A stretch of DNA of 43,510 nt from Planctomycetota bacterium. Its GTDB lineage: Bacteria > Planctomycetota > MHYJ01 > JACPRB01. Shown piece after piece: positions 34,479-43,077 of this stretch. Every line of letters begins with the position of its first letter. Position 1 is the first letter of the stretch. Position numbers and translations under genes: made by a program. The DNA lies in the NCBI GenBank assembly GCA_035574235.1, contig DATLZA010000129.1:1-43510 (forward strand), written 5' to 3'. A model generated the notes under the pieces. The model searched no databases and had not been told where the DNA came from. It worked only from the letters and a program-made list of their open reading frames with translations.

Positions 34479-36206
34479 GTGTACAAGCTCTTCATGGCGT
34501 TCCGGTACCTCCGGGCGCACCGGATCGTCTACTTCTCGATCGCGGGCGTCGCGCTCGGGATCATGACGCTCGTGGTCGTCACCTCGATCATGGGCGGCTT
34601 TTCCCGCGACATGCGCGCCCGGATCCGGGGGATGCTGACGGACATCGTGGTCTCCTCCTACGACAAGAGCCTGTGGATCTCGCAGTACGACGAGATCTGC
34701 GCCCGCATTTCGGCGCTTCCTCACGTGCGGGGCTGCGCGCCCCGGATCGAGTACGCCGCCTGGCTCGGCCGCGGCAGCGCCCCGCGGGACGTCGTCCTCC
34801 TGGGCGTCCTGCCGGACAAGGAACGGCTCGTGGGCGACCTCGCCCGGTACTTCGCCCAGGGAACCAAGCGCGCGTTCGACTTTCGGGAAGACTCCGGGGA
34901 TGTGCCTCCGCACCCGGGCCTGGTCGTGGGGGCGGAACTTCCCGCCTTCGGCCGGGCGGGCCTGACGACCGCCCGCTACGGCGACGTCCCCATGCTGCTG
35001 GTCGGCGATTTCACGGTGGTCGGCACCTTCCGCAGCGGCATGACCGATTACGACTCGAACTACGTTTTCATGCACCTGGCCGACGCCCAGAGGTTCCTCA
35101 AGCTCGCCGATCCGCCCCGCGTGAATCAGCTCGCCGTGGCCGTGGACGACTACGCCCGGCACGGCCTCGACGTCCGGCGCGCGATTCTGGACACCCTCCA
35201 CGAGTTCCGTCCGTGTTCCAACCCCGAGTCCCACCGGTTCTTCCGCTGCGGGCTCTTCCGCACGCAGACCTGGGAGCAGGTGCGCGGAACGCTCCTGGCC
35301 GCGGTGGACGTGGAGCGGGCGATCATGATCATCGTCCTTTTCCTCATCGTCGTCGTGGCGGCCTTCAACATCGCGGCCATCTACACGCTCGTCGTGCGGG
35401 CCAAGACGCGCGACATCGGGATCCTCCGCGCCCTGGGGGCCACCGAGCAGGGCATCGTCTCGATCTTCCTGACGAGCGGAGGGCTCTGCGGGGTGATCGG
35501 CTCGGCCTTCGGGCTGCTGTTGGGGCTTCTCCTGGCGCACAACGTCAACGAGATCCAGGATTTCGTCCGCGTCGTCTCGCGGGAGATGAACCGGATGCGG
35601 ATGGAGTGGGGGGGAAGCGCCTGGGCCGCGGGGGCGCTCCTAGCGGCCGGCGCGGCGCTCGTGGCCAACTGGGCCGTCCTCTACAAGGAGCGGCGGCCCC
35701 ACCCGTGGCTGCGCATCGGCGCGGCGGCGGCGGCTTTCGCGGGGGCGGCGTGGCTTTCGACCGCCTGGGTGCCGGGCTACCAGCCGGTGGACGCCTACGA
35801 TCCGCGCCTCGGGCCGGGCTTCCGGGCCAGGCTCGTGGGCGGAACCGTCCTGGCCTGGCTCCTCGTGGCCGGGAGCTGGAGGTTCCTGGACCGCTGGAGG
35901 CGCCGTCCCGGCTGGATCTTCTTCGGATTCGCCGCCACGATCCTCTTTTCCGCCTTCCTCCTGGCGATCGTCGCGGCGCTGGCGATCGCCCTTTCGGTGA
36001 CGCTGCTTCGACCGGAGCCGGGATGGCGGGGGCTGGAGCTTTTCTCGCCCACGATCTACTACCTCGACCGCATCCCGGTCCACGTGGATTACCGGGCCCT
36101 CGCCCTGATCGTGGCGCTGACGCTCGTCGTGAGCGTCATCTTCTCCATCTATCCGGCGCTGCGCGCGGCCGCGGCGGACCCCATCGAGGCGATCCGCGAT
36201 GAATGA
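34479..36206 (+). CDS. LolC/LolE-like ABC permease with four extra membrane segments
   Basis: 575 residues against about 400 for LolC/E. It starts with GTG, TM1 at about 17-39, a periplasmic MacB-type domain (40-275), TM2 (281-306), the FtsX-type KTRDIGILRALGAT at 309-322, and TM3 (about 325-354). The last helix and end, LVVSVIFSIYPALRAAAADP, close the fold. Between TM3 and IYYLDRIPVHVD (about 526-537) an insertion of about 140 residues holds four further hydrophobic segments (near 380-402, 412-430, 451-468 and 480-510). Lipoprotein release is the likely role by family; the insertion is unexplained. Confidence 0.85.
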   Translation: MYKLFMAFRYLRAHRIVYFSIAGVALGIMTLVVVTSIMGGFSRDMRARIRGMLTDIVVSSYDKSLWISQYDEICARISALPHVRGCAPRIEYAAWLGRGSAPRDVVLLGVLPDKERLVGDLARYFAQGTKRAFDFREDSGDVPPHPGLVVGAELPAFGRAGLTTARYGDVPMLLVGDFTVVGTFRSGMTDYDSNYVFMHLADAQRFLKLADPPRVNQLAVAVDDYARHGLDVRRAILDTLHEFRPCSNPESHRFFRCGLFRTQTWEQVRGTLLAAVDVERAIMIIVLFLIVVVAAFNIAAIYTLVVRAKTRDIGILRALGATEQGIVSIFLTSGGLCGVIGSAFGLLLGLLLAHNVNEIQDFVRVVSREMNRMRMEWGGSAWAAGALLAAGAALVANWAVLYKERRPHPWLRIGAAAAAFAGAAWLSTAWVPGYQPVDAYDPRLGPGFRARLVGGTVLAWLLVAGSWRFLDRWRRRPGWIFFGFAATILFSAFLLAIVAALAIALSVTLLRPEPGWRGLELFSPTIYYLDRIPVHVDYRALALIVALTLVVSVIFSIYPALRAAAADPIEAIRDE

Positions 36207-36891
36207 CTTCCTGCGGGTCGAGGACGTCGTCAAGGACTACCCCAGCGGCGAGACGACGCTGCGCGTCCTCAAGGGCGTGACGCTCTCGATCGAACCGGGC
36301 CGGATCACCGCCATCGTGGGCCCGTCGGGCGCGGGGAAATCCACGCTCCTTCACATCATGGGGTTCCTGGACCGGCCGACCTCCGGGGACGTGATCTATC
36401 GCGGCCGGCGCCTCTCCGCGCTGGACCGCCAGGAGCAGGCCCGTCTCCGGAACGCTCACTTCGGCTTCGTCTTTCAGATGTACCACCTGCTCCCGGAGCT
36501 CACGGCGCTCGAGAACAGTCTTCTTCCCCTCATGATCCGGGAGGGGACGGGGGAATGGCTGCGCCGCCGGGGCGATCACCACCGCCGGGTGCGGGAGCTT
36601 CTGGAACGGCTGGGGCTGGGATCGCGCCTGCACCATCTTCCTCCGCAGCTTTCCGGCGGCGAACGCCAGCGGGTGGCCATCGCCCGCGCCCTGGCCGGCG
36701 ACCCGGAGATCGTCTTCTGCGACGAACCCACGGGGAACCTGGACGCCGCCACGTCGCGCGAGATTCAGAAACTCATCCTCGACCTCAACCGGGATACGGG
36801 AAAGACCTTCCTGATCGTCACGCACGATCCCGAAGTCGCCGCGATGGCCCACCGGCGACTGCGCCTGGTGGACGGCCGGTTCGTGGAATAG
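36199..36891 (+). CDS. LolD-like ABC transporter ATPase
   Basis: 230 residues. Walker A IVGPSGAGKSTLLH (about 38-51), Q loop FGFVFQMYHLLPELTALEN, signature LSGGERQRVAIARAL, Walker B EIVFCDEPTGNLD and H-loop LIVTHDPEVA. This is the LolD/MacB/FtsE type, with a short body. It overlaps the permease gene by 8 bases. Only one permease is present, so the pump would be a homodimer of it; no LolA is nearby. Confidence 0.93.
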   Translation: MNDFLRVEDVVKDYPSGETTLRVLKGVTLSIEPGRITAIVGPSGAGKSTLLHIMGFLDRPTSGDVIYRGRRLSALDRQEQARLRNAHFGFVFQMYHLLPELTALENSLLPLMIREGTGEWLRRRGDHHRRVRELLERLGLGSRLHHLPPQLSGGERQRVAIARALAGDPEIVFCDEPTGNLDAATSREIQKLILDLNRDTGKTFLIVTHDPEVAAMAHRRLRLVDGRFVE

Positions 36892-36913
36892 AGGATTTCC
36901 GGAGACGCCCCCC

Positions 36914-36941
36914 TTGACGGGCTCCCCTCCGCGATTATGAT
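36914..36941 (+). promoter_or_regulatory. Promoter of the FHA-GAF-HD-GYP-nadB unit
   Basis: TTGACG (36914-36919), 16 bases, TATGAT (36936-36941), then 14 bases to the ATG at 36956. The leader would be about 7 bases and no Shine-Dalgarno site is present, so initiation is near-leaderless. Confidence 0.6.
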
Positions 36942-36955
36942 GAGACGACCGGCGA

Positions 36956-38404
36956 ATGGCCTACATCCGCGTCGTGACGGGTCCCAACCAGGGCAAAACC
37001 TTCGAGATCCAGGATACGCCCCTCACGATCGGGCGGGAGGAGAGCCAGATCATTCAGATCCTCGATCAGGGGGTCTCCCGCGCGCACGCGGAGATTTTCC
37101 GCCTCGGGGAGCTTTGCTTCGTCCGCGACCTCAATTCCACCAACGGCACCTACGTCAATAACGTCCGCGTCACCGAGGAGCTTCTGAAGAACGGGGACCG
37201 GCTCCTCATCGGGACCACGGTCCTCGCGTTCGTGGACGAAGCCCCTTCCGCCCCGCGCCGCACGGTGGAGTTCGAGGAAGGGGACAAGGCCCTGGCCGGC
37301 GCGATCGAGCTTCCCCTGGGGCGCGTCGCCGGAGACGCAGGCTCGCGGACCTTCGGCGCGGCCTGCGAAATCGCGCGGGCGCTTTCCGAGGCCGCGGAGC
37401 CCGGCGCCGCCGTGGAACGGACGCTCGAGGTCCTGGCCCGCGCCCTGCGGGCCGATGCCGTCTACCTTTTCACCGCGGACGGAGGATTCGCCCCCGCCGC
37501 GGTCGTGCGGGCCCCCGGCGTGGCGGCCGGGGAGAAGGTCAGCCGCGCGATCCTCGAGCGGGTCCGCACGAGCGGGGTTCCCCTGCTGACCGCCGATGCC
37601 GGACAGGACGCGCGTTTCGCCGCCTCCGAGAGCGTGGTCCTGGGCCGGATCCGGTCGGTCGTCTGTGTGCCGGTGTTCGATGGGTCGGTCGTGGAGGGGC
37701 TCCTCTACGTGCACTCCAGCCGCGCGGGGGCGGCGCTTTCGTCGGCCGACCTCGAGCTGGCCGCCGCGGCCGCGCTGCAACTTTCGCTCGCCCGCCGGGC
37801 ATTCCGGGATCGGGACCGGTTCCTGCGCCGGTGGGCGGGCACAGCGCAGGCGCTCGTGACGGCCATGGAGGCGGCGCTGCCCGGGGGACCCGGCCACGCC
37901 CGCCGGACGGCCGAGGTCGCCGCGGCCCTGGCGGAACGCATGGGCCTGAGCACGACCGAGGTCCACCGCGTCCGCCTGGCCGCGCTCCTGCACGACGCGG
38001 GCGACCTGGTGGCCCGCCACGGATCGCGCGGGGGCGCCGCCGAGCCGCCGCCCGAGGAGCATGTGCATGCCGGGGAACGCCTGCTGGCCGGAATCGAAGG
38101 AGCGGACGAGATCCTCCCGGGCATCCGGTATCATCACGAGCGCGCCGACGGCAGCGGCTTCCCCTATCGCCTGCGCAACGCCGACCTGCCCGTTCTGGCG
38201 CGGATCGTGATCGTGGCCAACGCCTTCGACGAAGCCTGCGCGCGCGGCGGGCCCGGCGGGCGAGGCCGCCCCGTCCGCGACGTCGTCCGTGAGCTGGCCC
38301 GCCAGGGCGGCGGCCTTTTCGACGAGGACGTCCTCAGGGCGCTCCTGCGATGCTACCGGCACGGGTCCCTCGCGGGCGCCCTTTCCGGCGGGCCGGCGAC
38401 ATGA
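36956..38404 (+). CDS. FHA-GAF-HD-GYP signalling protein
   Basis: 482 residues, three domains. FHA (about 1-95): G26-R27, S41-R42-x-H44 and N60-STNGT, the phosphothreonine-binding set. GAF (about 130-285): ending VCVPVFDGSVVEGLLYVHSS. HD-GYP phosphodiesterase (about 300-470): RTAEVAAALAERMGL, the HD pair in LLHDAGD near 345, and HHERADGSGFP near 392, where GFP replaces the GYP after which the family is named. It probably breaks down cyclic dinucleotides under control of protein phosphorylation and a small ligand. It overlaps nadB by four bases. Confidence 0.92.
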   Translation: MAYIRVVTGPNQGKTFEIQDTPLTIGREESQIIQILDQGVSRAHAEIFRLGELCFVRDLNSTNGTYVNNVRVTEELLKNGDRLLIGTTVLAFVDEAPSAPRRTVEFEEGDKALAGAIELPLGRVAGDAGSRTFGAACEIARALSEAAEPGAAVERTLEVLARALRADAVYLFTADGGFAPAAVVRAPGVAAGEKVSRAILERVRTSGVPLLTADAGQDARFAASESVVLGRIRSVVCVPVFDGSVVEGLLYVHSSRAGAALSSADLELAAAAALQLSLARRAFRDRDRFLRRWAGTAQALVTAMEAALPGGPGHARRTAEVAAALAERMGLSTTEVHRVRLAALLHDAGDLVARHGSRGGAAEPPPEEHVHAGERLLAGIEGADEILPGIRYHHERADGSGFPYRLRNADLPVLARIVIVANAFDEACARGGPGGRGRPVRDVVRELARQGGGLFDEDVLRALLRCYRHGSLAGALSGGPAT

Positions 38405-39990
38405 CGGTGCGGTATCTGCTGCCCTTCGACCTGGCGAAGCTTCCGGCGATCGAGGCGGACGTGCTCATCGTCGGCAGCGGGTCGGCGGCGCTACGGGCGG
38501 CCCTGGAGGCCGTCCGGGCCCGCCGGAAGGTGCTGATCGTCACCAAGCGGCGGCGGACCGACTGCAATTCCTTTTACGCCCAGGGAGGCATCGCCGCCGC
38601 TCTGGCGGAGCAGGATTCCCCCGAGGCGCACATCCAGGACACCCTGCGGGTGGGATGCGGCCTTTCGGATCCCGAGGCGGTCGAGGTGGTCATCCGCGAG
38701 GGAGCCGAGCGCGTGCGGGAGCTTCTGGAGTGGGGGGCTCCGTTCGACCGCGAAGGCCGGCGACTTTCCTTCGCGCGGGAAGGGGGGCATTCCACGGCGC
38801 GGGTGCTCCATCGCGGCGACGAGACGGGCGCGATGCTCGAACGGGAGCTTTTGCGGCATGTCCGGGCGCGCATCCTCGAGGATACGTTCGCCGTGGATCT
38901 GGTGACCTGGCGGGGCGCGTGCTGGGGGGCCCTCGTGTGGAATGCCAAGCGCGGCCTCCAGTGGGTCCGGGCCGCCCGCACGATCCTGGCCACCGGCGGA
39001 TTGGGGCAGGTCTACCGCGAGACGACCAACCCCTCCGTGGCCACCGGAGACGGAGTCGCCATGGCCTGGCGCGCCGGGGCCGAGCTCATGGATCTCGAGT
39101 TCATGCAGTTCCATCCGACGACGCTCTACCTCGCGGGCGCCTCCCGCGCGCTCATCAGCGAGGCGGTCCGCGGCGCCGGAGCGATCCTCCGCGACCGCTC
39201 CGGACGCGCCTTCATGAAGGATTACCACCCGATGGCGGAGATGGCCCCGCGCGACGTCGTTTCGCGGTCCATCCTCCGGCACATGGTGGACACGCGGGAC
39301 ACGCAGGTGTACCTGGATGTCCGGCCGGTCAAGAGCCTTCCGCGGCAATTCCCGGGTCTGGCCCGCCTGTGCCGGAAGTTCGGCCTGGACCCCGCGCGGG
39401 ATCTCATTCCCGTGCGGCCCGCCGCGCACTACATGATCGGGGGGATCCGCACGGACCTCTGGGGCCGTACTTCAGTCCCCAATCTCCTGGCGTGCGGCGA
39501 ATGCGCCGCCGTGGGGTTCCATGGGGCCAATCGGCTGGCGTCGAACTCGCTCCTCGAGTGCCTCGTCTTCGGCAAGCGCGCGGGCTTCGTGGCCGCCCAG
39601 GAGGCGGCCGGCCCGGTGCCCGAATTCCGCCTGCGGGTCGGCCGCCGGGATCCGCGAGGCGCGGATCTCGACCTCGAGGACATCCGCAACTCCCTGCGGA
39701 GCGTCATGTGGCGTTATGTGGGGATCGAGCGGGAGGCCGAAGGCCTGCGCTACGCCATGAGTTCGATCGGCTTCTGGTCGGGATACGTCCTGGACCGGAC
39801 GTTCGCCGACCCGGAGGGATGGGAGCTTCAGAACATGCTCGTCCTGGGGCGGCTGATGGCCCTGGCGGCCCTGCGCCGCACGGAGAGCCGCGGGGTCCAT
39901 TTCCGGCGCGATTATCCCCGCACCGACGACCGCCGCTGGCGGGCTCACCTCGTGCTGCGGCGCAACGGGATCAAGCGGGATAAGATTTAG
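38401..39990 (+). CDS. nadB: L-aspartate oxidase
   Basis: 529 residues; an FAD flavoprotein that oxidises L-aspartate to iminoaspartate, the first step of de novo NAD synthesis. ADVLIVGSGSAALRAALEA binds FAD, FYAQGGIAAAL, TILATGGLGQVYRETTNP and AAHYMIGGIRTDLWGRTS carry the conserved residues, and HGANRLASNSLLECLVFGKR is the C-terminal signature. The ATG overlaps the HD-GYP stop (ATGA). nadA and nadC are not adjacent. The coupling to a signalling protein is unusual. Confidence 0.95.
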   Translation: MTVRYLLPFDLAKLPAIEADVLIVGSGSAALRAALEAVRARRKVLIVTKRRRTDCNSFYAQGGIAAALAEQDSPEAHIQDTLRVGCGLSDPEAVEVVIREGAERVRELLEWGAPFDREGRRLSFAREGGHSTARVLHRGDETGAMLERELLRHVRARILEDTFAVDLVTWRGACWGALVWNAKRGLQWVRAARTILATGGLGQVYRETTNPSVATGDGVAMAWRAGAELMDLEFMQFHPTTLYLAGASRALISEAVRGAGAILRDRSGRAFMKDYHPMAEMAPRDVVSRSILRHMVDTRDTQVYLDVRPVKSLPRQFPGLARLCRKFGLDPARDLIPVRPAAHYMIGGIRTDLWGRTSVPNLLACGECAAVGFHGANRLASNSLLECLVFGKRAGFVAAQEAAGPVPEFRLRVGRRDPRGADLDLEDIRNSLRSVMWRYVGIEREAEGLRYAMSSIGFWSGYVLDRTFADPEGWELQNMLVLGRLMALAALRRTESRGVHFRRDYPRTDDRRWRAHLVLRRNGIKRDKI

Positions 39991-40017
39991 GCGGGCGGGG
40001 AATCAGGAGGAACGAGG

Positions 40018-41271
40018 ATGGCCGAAACCTTCCGGCGCGCGATGACGGCGTTCGAGGAGGTCAACTGGCAGTACTCCCGGGCGGCCGAACTTCTGGAAAT
40101 CCCGGAGCAGCACAAAGGAATCATGCGCAACTGTTACCGGGAACTTCGCGTCCAGATCATTCTGCACCGGGACGACGGGCGCCTGGAGGAGTACGTGGGC
40201 TACCGGGTCCAGCACAACGGCGCCCGCGGTCCCTACAAGGGCGGCATCCGCTACCACCCGAGCGTGGACATGGACGAGGTCCGGGCGCTCGCCTCGCTGA
40301 TGACGTGGAAGACGGCGCTCGTCAACATCCCCTACGGAGGCGCCAAGGGAGGCGTCAACTGCGACCCACGGCAGCTTTCCGAGCGCGAGCTCCAGGAGAT
40401 CACCCGCACCTTCACCCGAAAGATCGACATGGCCTTGGGGGTCTACCGGGACATTCCCGCGCCCGACGTGGGCACCAACGCCAAGGTCATGGGCTGGATG
40501 ATGGACGAGTACGGACGCCGCCACGGCTACACCCCGGCGATCGTGACGGGGAAGCCCGTCTCCCTCGGCGGTTCCAAGGGCCGGGAATACGCCACGGGCC
40601 TGGGCGTCTTTTTCATCACCCAGCGGGCCTGCAAGGAGTTCGGCGTGCCTCTCCAGGGGGCCAAAGTGGCCGTCCAGGGATTCGGCAACGTCGGTTCCTG
40701 GACGGCGCGGTACCTGCATGACGCGGGCGCGCGGATCGTGGCCGTGCAGGACGCCGAGGGAACGGTCTACAACGAGAAAGGGATCGACCTTCCGGCGCTT
40801 CTGGCGCACGCGCGCGAGCGCCGGAGCGTGGCCGGCTTCAAAGGGGCCGATCCGATTCCCGGCGCGAAGTTCTTCGAGCTGCCCTGCGACATTCTCATTC
40901 CGGCGGCCTTGAACGGGGTGATCACCGAGGAAAACGCCCCGCGGATCCAGGCGCGCCTCATCGTGGAAGGAGCCAACAACCCCATCAATCCGCACGCCGA
41001 TCACATTCTGGCGGAGCGGAAAATTCCCGTGGTGCCCGACATTCTGGCCAACGCCGGCGGCGTCACGGTTTCCTACTTCGAGTGGACCCAGAACCTCCAG
41101 CAGTTCTACTGGGAGGAAAGCGAGATCCAGAAGAAGCTCGAGACGATTCTGGACCGGGCCTACCAGGAGGTGTCGCAGGCCGCCCGCAAGTTCAACGTGA
41201 CCTTCCGCAGGGCCGCCTTCATGGTGGCCATTCAGAGGGTCTACGAGGCGGTGCTCCTGCGGGGAATCTGA
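40018..41271 (+). CDS. Glutamate dehydrogenase (Glu/Leu/Phe/Val family)
   Basis: 417 residues. NGARGPYKGGIRYHPSVD and LMTWKTALVNIPYGGAKGG hold the substrate lysines, and IPAPDVGT the catalytic Asp. The Rossmann domain has VAVQGFGNVGSWTARYL, and VEGANNPINPHAD with ILANAGGVTVSYFEW. It interconverts glutamate and 2-oxoglutarate with NAD(P); the cofactor is not decided here. The ATG has AGGAGG (40005-40010) as ribosome site. It lies 27 bases after nadB and overlaps the convergent membrane gene by 31 bases. Confidence 0.95.
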   Translation: MAETFRRAMTAFEEVNWQYSRAAELLEIPEQHKGIMRNCYRELRVQIILHRDDGRLEEYVGYRVQHNGARGPYKGGIRYHPSVDMDEVRALASLMTWKTALVNIPYGGAKGGVNCDPRQLSERELQEITRTFTRKIDMALGVYRDIPAPDVGTNAKVMGWMMDEYGRRHGYTPAIVTGKPVSLGGSKGREYATGLGVFFITQRACKEFGVPLQGAKVAVQGFGNVGSWTARYLHDAGARIVAVQDAEGTVYNEKGIDLPALLAHARERRSVAGFKGADPIPGAKFFELPCDILIPAALNGVITEENAPRIQARLIVEGANNPINPHADHILAERKIPVVPDILANAGGVTVSYFEWTQNLQQFYWEESEIQKKLETILDRAYQEVSQAARKFNVTFRRAAFMVAIQRVYEAVLLRGI

Positions 41272-41717
41272 GCCCGGCGGGCCATCCCTTCCACGAGGGC
41301 GATCGCGACGGCCGCGGGGACCATGAAGAAGAGCGCGTCTTCGGGCGCATACCAGCCCAGCTCGACGCGATCCATCGTGAACGGGAACCCCCAAAGGATG
41401 ACTCCGGAGCCCATGTAGTCCTTGCCGAGATCGACCAGGAGATGGGCGAGGCCGCCCGCCCAGAGCGCGCCGAACGCGCGCCGCCGCCAGCGTTCCTCGA
41501 AGAGGAGCGCCGCCGCCCAGCAGATCGGTACGAGCCCCAGCGGCGAGTGGGTGGGCTCGCAGAACCACGTGGGCGCCCCCAGCGCGTAGACCCCCGCTTT
41601 GTAGAGAAGGTCCGGAAGGCAGGCGCCCAGATAGACGAGGGCCCGCACCCGCGCGTCCGCCATCAGCGTCCGCGCGGGGAGAAACACGGCCGCCACGTGG
41701 GTGACCAGATCCGCCAT
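41241..41717 (-). CDS. YdjM/DUF457-like membrane hydrolase-like protein, module copy 2 (B2)
   Basis: 158 residues, about four hydrophobic helices. H7 in MADLVTHVA, D36 in CLPDLLYK, H57 in CEPTHSPLG, and H92 and D96 in AHLLVDLGKD form the conserved polar set of the YdjM/PF04307-type metal-dependent hydrolase-like membrane proteins. Those residues also line up with B1 (42159-42617), with which it shares the start MADL-x-TH. It starts at the TGATG overlap with the upstream A2 gene and its 3' end runs 31 bases into gdh. Enzymatic activity has not been shown for most of this family. Confidence 0.75.
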   Translation of the reverse strand: MADLVTHVAAVFLPARTLMADARVRALVYLGACLPDLLYKAGVYALGAPTWFCEPTHSPLGLVPICWAAALLFEERWRRRAFGALWAGGLAHLLVDLGKDYMGSGVILWGFPFTMDRVELGWYAPEDALFFMVPAAVAIALVEGMARRAQIPRRSTAS

Positions 41718-42172
41718 CAGCGCCGCTCCGCCTGCGCCACCTCCGGATGGAAGGAGAAGCGGCGCCGGAAGTTGAGGAGGACCGCGCCCAGAACGGCCAG
41801 AGATACCGCCTCCACCGCCCAGCGCAGATTCGTCCGGCGGGGAAGGACGCGAAGCCGGTCGAGCTCGAGATGCGGGCCCGAGGCGTTCACGCGGCCCGTC
41901 AGACTGATTTCGTCCCCCGGCCGCACGGCGGCCCGGCCGCGGACGCGGAACCGCGCGCGGTCGCTTTCGATCCAGAAGCCTTCCGGATCGTCTTCGCCCA
42001 CGCGGGCGGCGGGGATCCACACCGACTGACCCGACCAGCGCTGCGGCTCGGCCGCCAGCCGCCAGAGGGAGGGGTTGAGATCCCGTCCGCGGACGGCGCA
42101 CCAGGTTCCCATGCCGAGCGCCAGGGCCGTGGCGACGGCCAGTTTCCATCCGAACCCTTTAGAGCCGAACAT
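41717..42172 (-). CDS. Small two-helix membrane protein of module copy 2 (A2)
   Basis: 151 residues: a first hydrophobic helix (about 9-28), a beta-rich middle of about 75 residues (SGQSVWIPAARV, GFWIESDRARFRVRG, GDEISLTGRV) that looks like a small OB-type barrel, and a second helix (about 118-135) before a basic end. I know no named family for it. It is similar in layout and several residues to A1 (42619-43077). It overlaps the B1 gene by 14 bases and shares one base with the B2 start. Confidence 0.65.
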   Translation of the reverse strand: MFGSKGFGWKLAVATALALGMGTWCAVRGRDLNPSLWRLAAEPQRWSGQSVWIPAARVGEDDPEGFWIESDRARFRVRGRAAVRPGDEISLTGRVNASGPHLELDRLRVLPRRTNLRWAVEAVSLAVLGAVLLNFRRRFSFHPEVAQAERR

Positions 42173-42617
42173 GCCGTCTCCGTTCGATGAGCCAGGCCGC
42201 CGTCAGAAGGACGGCGTTGAGCGGCAGGAAGAAGATCACGTTTTCGGGGTCCACGAGACCGAATTCGAATCCCCGGGTCGAGAAGGGATAAAGAAAGAAC
42301 ACCGCGCCCTGATCGAGGGTGTCCTTGAGCATGTCCACGGCGACGTGAAGCAAGCCTCCCGTGAAGAAGGCGGCGAAGGCCGCCCGCCGAAGAGGGAGGG
42401 CGACCCAGAGCGAGGCGAGATAGGAAAGGCAGAGGAGTCCCGGCAGGGAGTGGGTGGGGCGCACGAAGTCTTCCGACGCCCAGGCGATCCAGTAGAGGCT
42501 CTTGGCGGCCAGGTCCGGCAGGAACGTGCCCAGGATGAGGAGGAGGGAGACGTGGCGGTCCTTCACGAACGCCGCCGGGACACGGGCCACCGCCAGGTGC
42601 GTGAGAAGGTCGGCCAT
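42159..42617 (-). CDS. YdjM/DUF457-like membrane hydrolase-like protein, module copy 1 (B1)
   Basis: 152 residues with H7 in MADLLTHLAV, D35 in TFLPDLAAKS, H56 in VRPTHSLPG, and HVAVDMLKD near 90-98, the same polar set as B2. Hydrophobic helices lie between them. It starts one base after the A1 stop. Residues around the THS motif are those seen in the LexA-regulated YdjM-type family; function is not established here. Confidence 0.75.
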   Translation of the reverse strand: MADLLTHLAVARVPAAFVKDRHVSLLLILGTFLPDLAAKSLYWIAWASEDFVRPTHSLPGLLCLSYLASLWVALPLRRAAFAAFFTGGLLHVAVDMLKDTLDQGAVFFLYPFSTRGFEFGLVDPENVIFFLPLNAVLLTAAWLIERRRHVRL

Positions 42618-42618
42618 G

Positions 42619-43077
42619 TCAGGTCCGGCTCCGAAAGAGTCCTTCCCGGAGGCGGCTTCCGAACCGGCCTCGGATGAGCCAGAGGAAAACCGCCAGGGTG
42701 GCCAGCGAAAGGGCGTAGTTGGCCGGGCGCTTCCAGCCGTGGCCCTCGTTGTGCTGGACGAGGTCGGCGGCGACCCGGCGCGGCCCGACGATCCGGCCGC
42801 GAATGCTTACATACTCCCCGGACGGGGGAAGGGGAGGGGCCGCATCGATTCGGATGGGACCGACGCGGGTTTCGATCTCGAAGCCGTCCTCGTGGACGCG
42901 CAGGACCGGGCGGGGGGAGCTCCAGACGGCCTTGCCGGCGAGCCTGGGAGCGTAGACGGCCGATTCTTCCACGGTCGGGTAAAGGCGGGCGAAATCCCGC
43001 CGGGCGGCCTGCCCGAGGCCGGCGATGAGGGCGACGGCCGAGCAGACCTTCAGGAGCCAAAATCGGTTCGAGAACAT
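42619..43077 (-). CDS. Small two-helix membrane protein of module copy 1 (A1)
   Basis: 152 residues: helix (about 6-25), then AGKAVWSSPRPVLRV, GFEIETRVGPIRID, GEYVSIRGRIVG as the beta-rich middle, and a second helix (about 121-138) before a basic tail. It corresponds to A2 by order, size and several aligned residues (AxR near 25, GxxVW, GFxIE, xxxGRxV). It is the first gene of the minus-strand run. A TTGAAT box 8 bases before the ATG may be its -10. Confidence 0.65.
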   Translation of the reverse strand: MFSNRFWLLKVCSAVALIAGLGQAARRDFARLYPTVEESAVYAPRLAGKAVWSSPRPVLRVHEDGFEIETRVGPIRIDAAPPLPPSGEYVSIRGRIVGPRRVAADLVQHNEGHGWKRPANYALSLATLAVFLWLIRGRFGSRLREGLFRSRT

